Below, one piece after another: positions 8,780 to 18,243 of a DNA stretch of 64,000 bases; the stretch's first letter is position 1; the number at the start of each line of letters is the position of its first letter. The stretch is from Salinispora oceanensis. GTDB taxonomy: Bacteria; Actinomycetota; Actinomycetes; Mycobacteriales; Micromonosporaceae. The notes under the pieces are model-generated. The model saw nothing but the letters and a program-made list of their open reading frames with translations. It had not been told where the DNA came from and did not search any database. A program made the position numbers and the translations under genes. The stretch is taken from contig NZ_KB911579.1 of the NCBI RefSeq assembly GCF_000383575.1, forward strand, positions 5,293,424 to 5,357,423, in the 5' to 3' direction.

Positions 8780-8954
8780 CTCGTCCGACCGGAGCCACCG
8801 CACCGGACCTCCCCACATTCCGCCGGGTCCGCGTCCTGGACACCGTACGAGCCCGGCGTGGCGGGACACCGCTCCCCCGGCCGTCGCGACACCTCGCTCC
8901 CCGCCGTGACGGCGGAGCGTCCCGGCCTTCATGTAGCCGTGCGACGATGCGATC

Positions 8955-9340
8955 GTGCAGGACGCGAGCTACGACGCACACGCCGACTGGTACGCGGAGT
9001 ACGTGCGTGGTCGGGCCGCCCGCTACACCTTGGACACTGGAGCCGCCCTCGCCGACCTGGTCGGCCCGGGACCCGGGCGCTGCCTGGACATTGGGTGCGG
9101 AACCGGCGTGCAGGCCCCATGCTGGAGACGCTCGGCTGGACGGTGGCGGGCGTCGACCTGTCCCTGGGCCAGCTACGCCATGCCCGCGCCAAACTGCCAG
9201 TGGTGGCGGGCAACGGTGCCACGCTGCCGATCGCCGGTGAGAGCGTCGACGTGGCGGTCGCCACCCTCATCCACACCGACGTGGGCGACTGGGCCGCCGT
9301 CGTGGCCGAGGCCCGCCGGGCATCGTCGGCGGGCGTCGCT
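8955..9340 (+). pseudogene. Frameshifted SAM-dependent methyltransferase
   Basis: The frame starting at 8955 encodes a class I methyltransferase N-terminus (DAHADWYAEYVRG, then SAM motif CLDIGCGTGVQA). After about 9110 the homology jumps to another frame with MLETLGWTVAGVDLS, the motif II region and DVAVATLIHTDVGDW, fading after VVAEARR near 9330. So there is a single-base frameshift and the C-terminal third is missing. It is divergent from the two-component operon. The intact parent would be a ubiE/MT11-like methyltransferase. Confidence 0.7.
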
Positions 9341-9528
9341 CATCACGCCGACGTTGAACAGCTGGACGCAGCAGAGCTTCATCACCTCCGTGTCGCCGTA
9401 ACCCTAGCTCTGCCGCTCAGCCTCGGCCTGGGCCGTGACCAGGTCGCGGATCTGATTGGGTGTTCCGCGACTGATGCAGACCATAGCGGTGCAAGATCTC
9501 ATCTTCTTTCACCGTCGCCAAGTCTCCT
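9341..9528. other. Intergenic, possible short gene tail
   Basis: A minus-strand frame here ends TPNQIRDLVTAQAEAERQS followed by TAG, which looks like the helical end of some protein but has no recognisable beginning. I do not assign a gene. Confidence 0.2.
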
Positions 9529-9882
9529 TCAGCCGCCTGGCCGAAACTCGTGGACCACCTCAATCAGCCCAACAATGTGCCGGTTGAACTCGTCGAGTTC
9601 CTCGGCCGGCACCCACAGCTCGAGGATGTCCCGGCCACCGACCTGCCGGACCGGGTAGCGGGAGGCGAACGCGCGGGCGACCTCGAACCGGGTCACGTAA
9701 CCGACGCCGGAGACGGGCACGTTCCAGTCCCGGGCGATCATGATCGCGTACTGCTCGTTAAGGACCGGGTAGAAGATCGGCTGGTCGGGCAGCCGCGGCG
9801 GCCACGCTTTCCAGCCGGAAGCGCGTACGAGGTCCAACTCCTCGGGGCCGGTCGGCCGCCACAGAGTCGTCGTCCCGGCCAT
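9529..9882 (-). CDS. Conserved hypothetical protein, 117 aa
   Basis: Compact protein starting MAGTTTLWRPTGPEEL, with DQPIFYPVLNEQYA, ARDWNVP and GVGYVTRFEVARAF. This layout is familiar from a widespread actinobacterial family sometimes labelled ADP-ribosylation/crystallin J1-like, although the name is not backed by a known function. The domain fills the whole length and the ATG lies right at its beginning. There is no signal peptide or membrane segment. Confidence 0.75.
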   Translation of the reverse strand: MAGTTTLWRPTGPEELDLVRASGWKAWPPRLPDQPIFYPVLNEQYAIMIARDWNVPVSGVGYVTRFEVARAFASRYPVRQVGGRDILELWVPAEELDEFNRHIVGLIEVVHEFRPGG

Positions 9883-10127
9883 CGCGGCACTCCTTCCTGG
9901 CCGGCGAACAGTACCGGCTGGCCCACGGCGTGGACCAGTCGGTTTCGCCTTCGTTGTCGTACCGGTCAGTCGCAGCGAACGCCGGGGCCTCAGCGCTGCC
10001 GCCGGCCAGCCACTGCTGACAGCGCAGGTCAGCCTGGCGAACCAGGACCGGGCCCTCGGCCTCCTCGCGGACCGCGTTTGAGCCTTCAGGACCCGGTGTG
10101 GCCCGGGAGGGGCCCGGTGCGTGGGTC

Positions 10128-10532
10128 TCAGCCCTCGAACTCACCGGGGGCAAGCGAGCGCAGAACGCAGAACTCGTTGCCTTCGGGGTCGGCCAGGACC
10201 TCCCAGCCGCGGTCCGGGCCCTGACCCACATCAACCCTGCCGGCGCCCAGGGCGATCAGCCGCTGGACCTCGTCCTTGGTGCTCGTGTCGATCGGGCTGA
10301 CATCGAGGTGGAGACGGTTCTTCACGGTCTTGCCCTCGGGCACCCGGGCGAAGACCAGGGTGACCGGCATCTGACGGGCCCGCACGTCCTCGACGTTCGG
10401 CTCCCAGGAACCGATCTCGATAGTGTCCTCGTCGCGGTCGAGAACCGTGAAGCCGAAGACCTCGCACCAGAAGGCGGCGAGCCGTTCCGGGTTGTAGCAG
10501 TCGATGCTCAGCTCGGTAAACCTGCTTGTCAT
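10128..10532 (-). CDS. VOC-family (glyoxalase/bleomycin-resistance-like) protein
   Basis: 134-residue protein with the two beta-alpha-beta-beta-beta repeats of the vicinal-oxygen-chelate fold. It begins FTELSIDCYNPERLAAFWCEVFGF and the second half contains RLHLDVSP and a C-terminal VLADPEGNEFCVLR, the commonest actinobacterial VOC ending. Members include metal-dependent dioxygenases, isomerases and drug-binding proteins, and substrate cannot be read from sequence. It is monocistronic by its spacing. Confidence 0.85.
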   Translation of the reverse strand: MTSRFTELSIDCYNPERLAAFWCEVFGFTVLDRDEDTIEIGSWEPNVEDVRARQMPVTLVFARVPEGKTVKNRLHLDVSPIDTSTKDEVQRLIALGAGRVDVGQGPDRGWEVLADPEGNEFCVLRSLAPGEFEG

Positions 10533-10655
10533 GTAGCTCCCAGGGAGAGTGCGGACGGGGCCCAGAGTACGGGCTCACGCCGACAGACTCACTAGCCCGA
10601 AACCTCCTGACCACCCACACACACGCCACAACAACCGGCTTACCAGCACGTCCGA

Positions 10656-10830
10656 TCAGTCCCCAATCGATCGGTCGCTGTTTTCCGCGACGGCGAGCAG
10701 CAGCTTTTCGAGCTTGTCTAGCCAGGAGGCGGCCTCCCCCGGCGCGAAGCGGTCAGCGTAGTGGTCCACAATTTCACCAGCACCTCGCCGTTGGTGAAGG
10801 CAGCACCAGCGCGTGGTGGCGCACCCGCGC
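10656..10830 (-). pseudogene. Possible NRPS/helical-domain remnant, frameshifted
   Basis: A minus-strand frame reads IVDHYADRFAPGEAASWL and LEKLLLAVAENSDRSIGD before a TGA at 10656. The neighbouring frame supplies AFTNGEVLVKL just upstream, implying a one-base shift near 10775. The pattern, a helix followed by LLxAVAxNxDRxxGD, resembles the end of NRPS condensation domains, but the fragment is too short for certainty. Confidence 0.3.
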
Positions 10831-10996
10831 GCAGGTGCTCGCCCCGACGGCTACCGAGGCCGGACCCCACGCAGACGGTGGTGCGACCGCGTGCCGCGTA
10901 CGCACAACCTGCACGAGGCTGCCCCTGCCAGGCGGGCCGGACGCCGGACACGCACACCAGACCCACGGCCGCACCGTCACTGGGACGAGAGGGTCG
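10831..10996. other. Intergenic, nothing recognised
   Basis: No start codon, motif or repeat could be supported between the remnant on the left and the hypothetical gene on the right. Confidence 0.4.
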
Positions 10997-11446
10997 TTAG
11001 ACGTTCGCAACCTTCACAGCTACGCTCCGTTTCGGAGTCAGGTACGTGATGGTCCGCACTCTGTCGTCGACATACAGATGCCACTGCCTCCCCGAGGGAT
11101 CTCTGACGGTGAAGTGCTTGAAAGCTTTCCTCCCTCCACCCCGCGCCTCGGCGGTGACTTCCTGGTGAATTCCCCACACCACCTCAATAGCGGGGCCCTC
11201 GCCTCTGGAGTCGGCAGCTTTCAGCAAAGCAGCTGCCATAGCTTTATACCTGTCAGCTCTCGCTGGATCAGGGTCGTCGAATTCGAGAACTCGCCTCTTG
11301 AGGCTGTTGTTCGTCTGGTCAATGATCCCTTGCAGCTGTTCTTTGCTTACGTCATCGAAGAACCCATCACCCTGGACTTCCACCCCTGGGTGCGCTTGCC
11401 GGAACGGGCCCACCTTTCGGTAGTTTTTGTGAAATACGAGCGGCAT
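10997..11446 (-). CDS. Hypothetical protein, 149 aa
   Basis: Unrecognised protein starting MPLVFHKNYRKVG. The ATG at 11446 is preferred because GGGGAGGA sits immediately upstream; the frame is open to 11557 but that extension is Arg/Trp-rich. The middle holds a charged helix (KEQLQGIIDQTNNSLKRR), a Lys/Ala helix, then a beta-rich C-terminal half (IEVVWGIHQEV, WHLYVDDRVRTITYLTP). Codon use is visibly less GC-biased than neighbouring genes, which suggests later arrival. No membrane or secretion signal is seen. Confidence 0.6.
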   Translation of the reverse strand: MPLVFHKNYRKVGPFRQAHPGVEVQGDGFFDDVSKEQLQGIIDQTNNSLKRRVLEFDDPDPARADRYKAMAAALLKAADSRGEGPAIEVVWGIHQEVTAEARGGGRKAFKHFTVRDPSGRQWHLYVDDRVRTITYLTPKRSVAVKVANV

Positions 11447-11842
11447 TGATCCTCCCCACCACGGAGACCTTTGTGTTTGCCGGACTACTGGCCATCGTAC
11501 GACTTGAATACGTAGTTGCCGACAATCGCCAACGTCATGAATCCGACTGAATTTCATGTATCAAATGCGTGGGCTACCCCTCCGGGCCGAACCACACCGA
11601 GCAAGCCACACCACTTCAGCCATGTGACTGCGGTGCATGGAGGGTGCTGCCGTCAAACAGGCGGCATCTGCAGGAATCCGACCCGGACCGGCCTTGATCA
11701 ACTACCCGAGAGCTGGCCACCTGAGCCAGCGAAGGCAGCCTGACCACGCCTCACGGAACTGTCGACGCTCGGCCCGTCGCCCCCGCCGTGGCGGCACCCG
11801 TCAAAGCCATCGGCGGATGCCGTTGCGCGAGGTCCGGAACGG
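11447..11842. other. No gene recognised
   Basis: This stretch includes a short lower-GC segment (about 11500-11570), which could carry the promoter of the hypothetical gene at 10997-11446. Otherwise nothing was recognised. Confidence 0.45.
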
Positions 11843-12721
11843 TCACCGCTGGGTCGGGCGCAGCGTCCGGATGGCGGCGACGATCTCCGCGACGGTGGGG
11901 TGGACGAGTGGGCGACGCCAGGCGAGGGCGGCGGTGCAGCGCAGGTTGCCGGCGAGCGGCACGATCACCACCCCGGCCCGGGCGTAGTGCTGTTCGGTGC
12001 TCTCGGACAGCAGTGCGATGCCGGCTCCGGCGGCCACGAGTTCCAGGGTCTCCTCGACCGAGCCGGACTCGACCAGTGTGCCGACCTCCGTCGTCCCGAT
12101 GCTGCGCGGGTGGCGGAAGGCGGTCCAGGTCGGGTCCGGTGAGCGGGGCACGACCCAGTCCCGGCCGAGGAGCTCGTCCGGAGCTACCTCGGGCCGGCTG
12201 GCCAGCGGGTCGGAGACCGGCAGGGCGACCGCCCGTCGGTCACTGGTGATGACCACCTGGTCGAGGTAGTCGGCCGACAGGGGCGGCCAGATGATCGCCA
12301 TGTGGCTCTCCCCCGAGGCGAGGCCACCGGTCGGGTCGTCGAAGTCGTACCGCCGCAGCCGCACCGGACCGTCCAGCTTCTCCTGGGCTGTCCTGACCAC
12401 CTGGCCGGTGACTGTCGAGGCCGCCTCGCCCATGAAGCCCAGGACCAGGCTGTGCTTGTTGTCGCCGGCGATCGCCTGCTCCAGTTCGTCGGCCGCGGCG
12501 GCGAGGCGCAGGGCGTGGGGCAGGATCCGTTGCCCCTCGGGGGTGAGGACGGCACCGCCACGCTCCCGACGGAACAGGCGGTTCCCGGTGTGCGTCTCGA
12601 AGCGGGCCACGGCTGCGCTCACCGTGGGCTGGCTGACCTTCAGCAACTCCGCCGCGCCGGCGAAGGACCCCTGCTGGGCCACGGCGGCGAAGGCCCGGAT
12701 TGACTGGATGCTCAGGGCCAT
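11843..12721 (-). CDS. LysR-family transcriptional regulator
   Basis: 292-residue LTTR. The N-terminal winged helix-turn-helix reads SIQSIRAFAAVAQQGSFAG and LKVSQPTVSAAVARFE (about 5-45), followed by the linker helix and a periplasmic-binding-protein-like effector domain with GFMGEA and a C-terminal ALAWRRPLVHPTV. The ATG at 12721 (MALSIQ) is the standard start; one at 12751 would add ten residues. It is divergent from the ATP-grasp/MFS pair, and LTTRs commonly control the adjacent divergent operon with the pathway product or substrate as co-inducer. Confidence 0.88.
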   Translation of the reverse strand: MALSIQSIRAFAAVAQQGSFAGAAELLKVSQPTVSAAVARFETHTGNRLFRRERGGAVLTPEGQRILPHALRLAAAADELEQAIAGDNKHSLVLGFMGEAASTVTGQVVRTAQEKLDGPVRLRRYDFDDPTGGLASGESHMAIIWPPLSADYLDQVVITSDRRAVALPVSDPLASRPEVAPDELLGRDWVVPRSPDPTWTAFRHPRSIGTTEVGTLVESGSVEETLELVAAGAGIALLSESTEQHYARAGVVIVPLAGNLRCTAALAWRRPLVHPTVAEIVAAIRTLRPTQR

Positions 12722-12766
12722 CGGACCACGGTAGCGCGACGCTACGTCCATAGCAGATGACTATTC

Positions 12767-12790
12767 TCATTGCATAACGCTATGCGAATG
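12767..12790. promoter_or_regulatory. Candidate LysR operator palindrome
   Basis: GCATA-ACGC-TATGC at 12772-12785 is a perfect five-base inverted repeat, extended by CATT on the left and GAATG on the right with a one-base offset. It lies in the region between the LysR gene and the ATP-grasp operon and is AT-rich compared with its surroundings. The assignment as the LysR site rests on position and symmetry. Confidence 0.5.
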
Positions 12791-12923
12791 AACCGATGCG
12801 CTGTGCCATGCTGTCGAGCGCTGCGGGACACCGGCCCGGCTACCCGGCCCCGGTACCCAGCGGGCAGAGCAAGAGACGACCTGTCCCGCCGACATCATCG
12901 GCTCGTGGTGAGGGGATCATCTG

Positions 12924-14174
12924 ATGGCGCGCCCTACTGGTGTTCTGGTTGATGCCTACAGCACCGGAAACTTCCTCCCGGCGGCCTTCGACCGGCTCGG
13001 CGTGGACGTGGTGCACCTGCGGAGCACCCCCGAGCTGATGCCGAGCATGCTGCCGCCGGCCAGGGCGAGCTACCGCGACTTCCTCGTCTATGACACCGAG
13101 GAGAGCACGGTCCAGGAGCTCTCCAAGCTGTCACCGCGTTTCGTCGTGGCCGGCCAGGAGCCGGGTGTGCCCCTGGCCGACCGGCTGAGTGAGGCGCTGC
13201 GGCTGCGCACCAACGGCTCCGCCAAGTCCGCGGCCCGCCGGGACAAGCACGAGATGATCGAGACGGTCCGGGCGGCCGGCCTGGCCACCGCCGACCAGGT
13301 GCTCACCAGCGACGCCGAGACCGCCCTACGCTGGGCGACGGAGCGGGGCCACTGGCCCTGTGTGGCGAAGCCGATCTCCTCGGCGTCGACCGACGGGGTC
13401 TTCGTCTGCCGGGACCAGGACGACCTGCGTCACGCCTTCGACTCGATCATCGGGTCGGCTGACATCTTCGACATCGTCAACCAGCAGGTGCTGGTCCAGA
13501 GCTACCTCGATGGCACCGAGTACATCGTCGACACGGTGAGCGCGGACGGCCACGCCTACGTCTGTGGGGTGTGGCGCTACGACAAGCGCCTGCTCCCCAA
13601 CGGCAAGCCCATCTACAACCGGGACATCCTGGTCGATGCCGACGACCCCGTGCACGGTCCGCTGATCGCCTACACCCGCGAGGTGCTCGACGCGCTCGGT
13701 GTGCACAACGGGCCGGCGCACTCCGAGGTGATCGTCGGGCCGGACGGTCCGGTGGTGGTGGAGGTCGGAGCCCGGCTCAACGGCAACATGCACCCCGCCT
13801 TCCACGACCTCTGCCTCGGGCACGACCAGGCCGCGCTGACCGCCCTGGCCTACGTCGACACCGAGCGCTTCCTGTCGGCGTACGGCGACCGGGTGTGCCA
13901 GCGCCGGCAACCGGCGCTCGTGTTCAACACGCCGACCGAGCTCTGCGGGCAGGTGGTCTCGGTCGACGAGGACGTGGTCCAGCGGATCAGGCAGTTGCCG
14001 TCGGTGGTGGACCTCACCGTCAAGCGCAAGCCGGGCGACCTCATCGTGCCGACCCGGGACCTGTTGACCAGCCCCATCCGGGTCTTCCTGACCGCGCCCG
14101 ACGAGGAAGCCCTGGAGCGCGACTACCAGCTCATCGACGGGATGCGGGAATCAGTCTACGGCGTTCGGTCATGA
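12924..14174 (+). CDS. ATP-grasp amino-acid ligase-like protein
   Basis: ATP-grasp enzyme of 416 residues. Family members form an acyl-phosphate and join it to an amine, often making dipeptides (BacD-type L-amino-acid ligases). A pre-ATP-grasp domain (about 1-110) is followed by ARRDKHEMIETVRAAGL, the ATP-binding strand WPCVAKPISSASTDGVF, EYIVDTVSADGHAYV, and the Mg-binding end VVEVGARLNGNMHP (about 275-290). A ribosome binding site GAGGGGA precedes the ATG. It overlaps the MFS gene by four bases, so ligase and transporter are translationally coupled, as in bacilysin-like loci. Confidence 0.85.
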   Translation: MARPTGVLVDAYSTGNFLPAAFDRLGVDVVHLRSTPELMPSMLPPARASYRDFLVYDTEESTVQELSKLSPRFVVAGQEPGVPLADRLSEALRLRTNGSAKSAARRDKHEMIETVRAAGLATADQVLTSDAETALRWATERGHWPCVAKPISSASTDGVFVCRDQDDLRHAFDSIIGSADIFDIVNQQVLVQSYLDGTEYIVDTVSADGHAYVCGVWRYDKRLLPNGKPIYNRDILVDADDPVHGPLIAYTREVLDALGVHNGPAHSEVIVGPDGPVVVEVGARLNGNMHPAFHDLCLGHDQAALTALAYVDTERFLSAYGDRVCQRRQPALVFNTPTELCGQVVSVDEDVVQRIRQLPSVVDLTVKRKPGDLIVPTRDLLTSPIRVFLTAPDEEALERDYQLIDGMRESVYGVRS

Positions 14175-15397
14175 GACCCACCCTCCGCCAGAACCTGGCC
14201 AGCCTGCGCCCCATCCGGGGTCTGCTGCTCTCGGTCGCGGTGGCCCGTAGCTCGGTGCTGCTCTTTCCGTTCTACGGGGCCTACCTGACCATCACGAAAC
14301 ATGGTCTGCCACCGGCCGGAATCGGTCTGATCATCGGGGCCTTCGGGGTGGGCGCGCTCCTCGCCGACATCGTGGTCAGCCAGCTCGCCCGGCACCTGTC
14401 GAAACGGACCGTCGCCGTCGTCGGGCTGTTCGGCGTCGCGGCGACGGTGGTGGTGGTCCCGGCGATCTCGGGCATCTGGCCGCTGGCTCTGCTCACCGCG
14501 GTCTGGGGCTTCTGCTACGAACTGGTGAACCCCCTCTCCTACACCCTCGTCGCGCGGGCGATGCCGGAGTCGGCACGACGGTTCGCCTTCGCCGCCGTAC
14601 GACTCGCCGTCAACGCAGGCATGGGGATCGGGCCGGTCCTGGCCGGAGTGCTCTTCAAGATCGAGCCCGGCCTCCTGGTCTGGGGCACCGCGATCGGATT
14701 CCTGGTCGCGGCCGGCATCCTGGCCCGGGTGCACCTCGGGCACGGCCCGCCGGGTGCGGAGTCGGTGGGCGAGACGACAGAAGGCGCATCACCGGTGGGG
14801 GCGGAGTGGCGCTTCTGGTCCTTCTTCACCGCGATTTTGCCGGTGCACGTCGCCTACGCGCTGCCACCCACGGTGATCAGCGTATACGTCATCCAGAAGC
14901 TCGGCCATCCGCCGATCTGGGTGAGCGCGGTCTTCGCGGTCAACGCGCTGATGGTGATCTCCCTCGAGATCAGCATCAACCACCTGATGAACCACTGGAG
15001 ACGCCGCAGCACCCTGCTGGTCGGATACGCCTGTGCGGTGGTCGGGTTCGGCCTGATGGGATTCGGCGCGACTCCCTGGATGCTGATCGTGGCCACCGCC
15101 TTCTGGACCTTCGGCGAGATGATCGTGTTCCCGGCGATGCTGGACCATGTCGCCGCGATCTCCCCGGCCGCGCTCAAGGCCCGCAATATCGGGTTCTACG
15201 GCGCCGGCGTGAACATCGGCGTGCTGGTGGCGCCGTTGGCCTTCCTGCCGATCGCCGCGAAGACCGACGCGGTGAGCGTCTGGGCGCTGGTGGCCGGAAC
15301 GGTGGCCCTCGGCATGGCGGGAGTGGCCGCACTGAGCACCCACAGGCGACTGTGGACCCGCGACCCGGTAGCGGTCCCGGTCGGCGCGGAAGGGTGA
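14171..15397 (+). CDS. MFS transporter coupled to the ATP-grasp ligase
   Basis: Twelve-helix major-facilitator permease of 408 residues, with halves split by a hydrophilic loop around 200-220 (GAESVGETTEGASPVG). Typical features are FYGAYLTITKHGLPPAGIG at the start and GFYGAGVNIGVLVAP in helix 11. The ATG at 14171 overlaps the ligase stop (ATGA). The partnership suggests export of the ligase product, which could also give self-protection. Confidence 0.85.
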   Translation: MRPTLRQNLASLRPIRGLLLSVAVARSSVLLFPFYGAYLTITKHGLPPAGIGLIIGAFGVGALLADIVVSQLARHLSKRTVAVVGLFGVAATVVVVPAISGIWPLALLTAVWGFCYELVNPLSYTLVARAMPESARRFAFAAVRLAVNAGMGIGPVLAGVLFKIEPGLLVWGTAIGFLVAAGILARVHLGHGPPGAESVGETTEGASPVGAEWRFWSFFTAILPVHVAYALPPTVISVYVIQKLGHPPIWVSAVFAVNALMVISLEISINHLMNHWRRRSTLLVGYACAVVGFGLMGFGATPWMLIVATAFWTFGEMIVFPAMLDHVAAISPAALKARNIGFYGAGVNIGVLVAPLAFLPIAAKTDAVSVWALVAGTVALGMAGVAALSTHRRLWTRDPVAVPVGAEG

Positions 15398-15624
15398 CCC
15401 GATCCCCGTCCGGGGCTCTGTTCCAAATCCCTTACGGGTGACCGGCCGGCGCACGGCCCGGGTGGGCGGTGAGCTCGTGCGCCGGCCGGGTCCGCCGCTT
15501 GCACCCCGGCGGAAGTCTGCGTTCAGCCGCTGGCGCCGAAAGCGGTGTCAGGGACAGACGTCGAAGGTCCAGGTATTGACGCCGGCAGAGCGGGTGGCTC
15601 GCGCCGGACCGGTGCGGGCAACCG
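15398..15624. other. Intergenic between convergent MFS and rpsN
   Basis: Only a weak CCCCGTCCGGGG hairpin near 15403-15414 is visible, which may serve as a terminator for the MFS gene. No coding signal was found. Confidence 0.35.
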
Positions 15625-15930
15625 TCACCAGGACGCCTTGCGGATGCCTGGTAGCTCGCCGCGCAACGCCATCTCCCGGAACCGCACGCGGGACAACCCG
15701 AAGCGGGTCAGCACACCGCGTGGGCGACCGTCGACCACGTCCCGGTTGCGCAGCCGAACCCGGCTCGAATCTCGGGACAGGCGGGCCAGCTGACGCACGG
15801 CGTCGGGGCGTACGGCCGGGTCGGTGTCCGGGTGGGCGATCAGCCGCTTCAGCTCCGCCCGGCGGTCGGCGTGCCGGGCGACCAGTTCCTCCCGGCGGGC
15901 CTGCCGGTTACGCAAGCTCCTGCGGGCCAC
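15625..15930 (-). CDS. rpsN: 30S ribosomal protein S14, zinc-independent paralogue
   Basis: 101-residue S14 without any cysteine (the C-minus form), used when zinc is scarce to replace the zinc-ribbon version. Signatures include MARRSLRNRQARREELV, LARDSSRVRLRNR-type central text, and the RNA-binding C-terminus RPRGVLTRFGLSRVRFREMA. It is the last gene of the rpmB-rpmG-rpsN operon, starting one base after the rpmG stop. Regulation by Zur is inferred from the boxes upstream of rpmB. Confidence 0.93.
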   Translation of the reverse strand: MARRSLRNRQARREELVARHADRRAELKRLIAHPDTDPAVRPDAVRQLARLSRDSSRVRLRNRDVVDGRPRGVLTRFGLSRVRFREMALRGELPGIRKASW

Positions 15931-15931
15931 G

Positions 15932-16099
15932 TCAGCGCGCCTCGCGGAACTCGACGTGCCGGCGGACGATCGGGTCGTACTTGCGCAGCACCAGCCGGTC
16001 CGGGTCGTTGCGGCGGTTCTTGCGGGTGACGTACGTGTAGCCGGTGTCGGCGGTGCTCTTCAGCCGCACGATGGGACGGATGTCGGTCTGGCGGGCCAT
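15932..16099 (-). CDS. rpmG: 50S ribosomal protein L33, zinc-independent paralogue
   Basis: 55 residues starting MARQTDIRPIVRLKSTADTG, with YTYVTRKNRRNDPDRLVL and no cysteine at all, so it cannot hold the structural zinc of the normal L33. The A of its ATG is the last base of the rpmB stop (TGATG), indicating coupled translation. It acts in the large subunit near the E site. Confidence 0.93.
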   Translation of the reverse strand: MARQTDIRPIVRLKSTADTGYTYVTRKNRRNDPDRLVLRKYDPIVRRHVEFREAR

Positions 16100-16335
16100 C
16101 AGAGCTTCACTCCCTGGGCGCGCAGCTCGGCGACCACCTTCTCGATGCCCTTGCGGTCCACGGTCTTGAGTGCCTTTGCGGTCAGGGTGAGGTTGACCCA
16201 CCGCCGCTCCGACGGCAGCCAGTAGCGATGGTTCTGCAGGTTCGGGTTCCAGCGGCGTCGGGTACGCCGGTGGGAATGGGACACGGCGTTGCCAAAGCTC
16301 GGCTTCGCGCCGGTGACGTCACAACGTCGGGACAC
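16099..16335 (-). CDS. rpmB: 50S ribosomal protein L28, zinc-independent paralogue
   Basis: 78-residue L28 beginning with a GTG at 16335 (SRRCDVTGAKPSFGNAVSHS), with GAGGAG about ten bases upstream. The zinc-binding CxxC of the housekeeping form is reduced to CxxT, so this is a C-minus paralogue. The rest (RRTRRRWNPNLQ, RRWVNLTLTAKALKTV) is standard L28. It is the first gene of the zinc-starvation operon, divergent from mrf-rpmE2. Confidence 0.92.
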   Translation of the reverse strand: MSRRCDVTGAKPSFGNAVSHSHRRTRRRWNPNLQNHRYWLPSERRWVNLTLTAKALKTVDRKGIEKVVAELRAQGVKL

Positions 16336-16364
16336 AGTGCTCGCTCCTCGATGAGACTCAAACG

Positions 16365-16383
16365 GTAACGACAACGGTTTTCA
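16365..16383 (-). promoter_or_regulatory. Zur box 1 (rpmB side)
   Basis: Read on the minus strand the site is TGAAAACCGTTGTCGTTAC, which matches the actinobacterial Zur consensus TGaaAatGatTttCA in its TGAAAA half and spacing. It lies about 30 bases before the rpmB start, where repressor binding would block transcription when zinc is plentiful. Confidence 0.75.
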
Positions 16384-16499
16384 GTTTGACATCCACCGTC
16401 GAGCAAATCCAACCCGGGGCCATCGGCGACCTCCACCCGAACGGGGCGCCGGGTGCGGACAGTCGGACCACGCTGACTTCGGGAGCCTCCCGTATGTTT

Positions 16500-16518
16500 A
16501 TAATGACAATCGTTTTCA
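16500..16518 (+). promoter_or_regulatory. Zur box 2 (mrf side)
   Basis: The plus strand reads ATAATGACAATCGTTTTCA, whose complement TGAAAACGATTGTCATTAT is a near-perfect Zur site and is nearly identical to box 1. It ends 20 bases before the mrf start codon. The two boxes let one repressor control both divergent operons. Confidence 0.82.
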
Positions 16519-16538
16519 GTAAGTCGAGAGGAAATTCC

Positions 16539-17887
<1,349 letters not shown>

Positions 17888-17891
<4 letters not shown>

Positions 17892-18157
17892 TCCAGATGA
17901 AGCCCGGCATCCACCCCGAGTACCGGCCCGTCGTCTACCGTGACAAGGGCGCTGACTTCGCCTTCCTCACCCGCTCCACCGCCACCAGCGACCAGACGAT
18001 CGAGTGGACCGACGGCAACACCTACCCGGTTATCGACGTCCAGATCTCCTCGGCCAGCCACCCCTTCTGGACCGGCAAGCAGCGCCTGCTCGACACCGCC
18101 GGCCGGGTCGAGAAGTTCCGCCAGAAATACGCCCACCGCGGGCCCCGGCGTGGATGA
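17888..18157 (+). CDS. rpmE2: 50S ribosomal protein L31 type B, zinc-independent
   Basis: 89 residues starting MIQMKPGIHPEYRPVVYRD, with FLTRSTATSDQTIEWTDGNTY and HPFWTGKQRLLDTAGRVEKF, all diagnostic of type B L31 and lacking cysteines. The ATG overlaps the mrf stop by four bases. It replaces zinc-containing RpmE in zinc-starved cells and shares the Zur-controlled promoter with mrf. Confidence 0.94.
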
Positions 18158-18243
18158 GCACCACACCCAGGTCGACTGGGCGGAGCTGGCGCCACAGCTG
18201 GTCAGTGCTGCCCGTCGGGCCTTGGGGGCACTATCGTTCTGGC

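Noticed and set aside
13571..14170. Plus-strand frame running through the ligase gene into the MFS gene
   Set aside because: Only the MFS part from 14171 has protein features; the earlier part is a shifted reading of the ATP-grasp gene.
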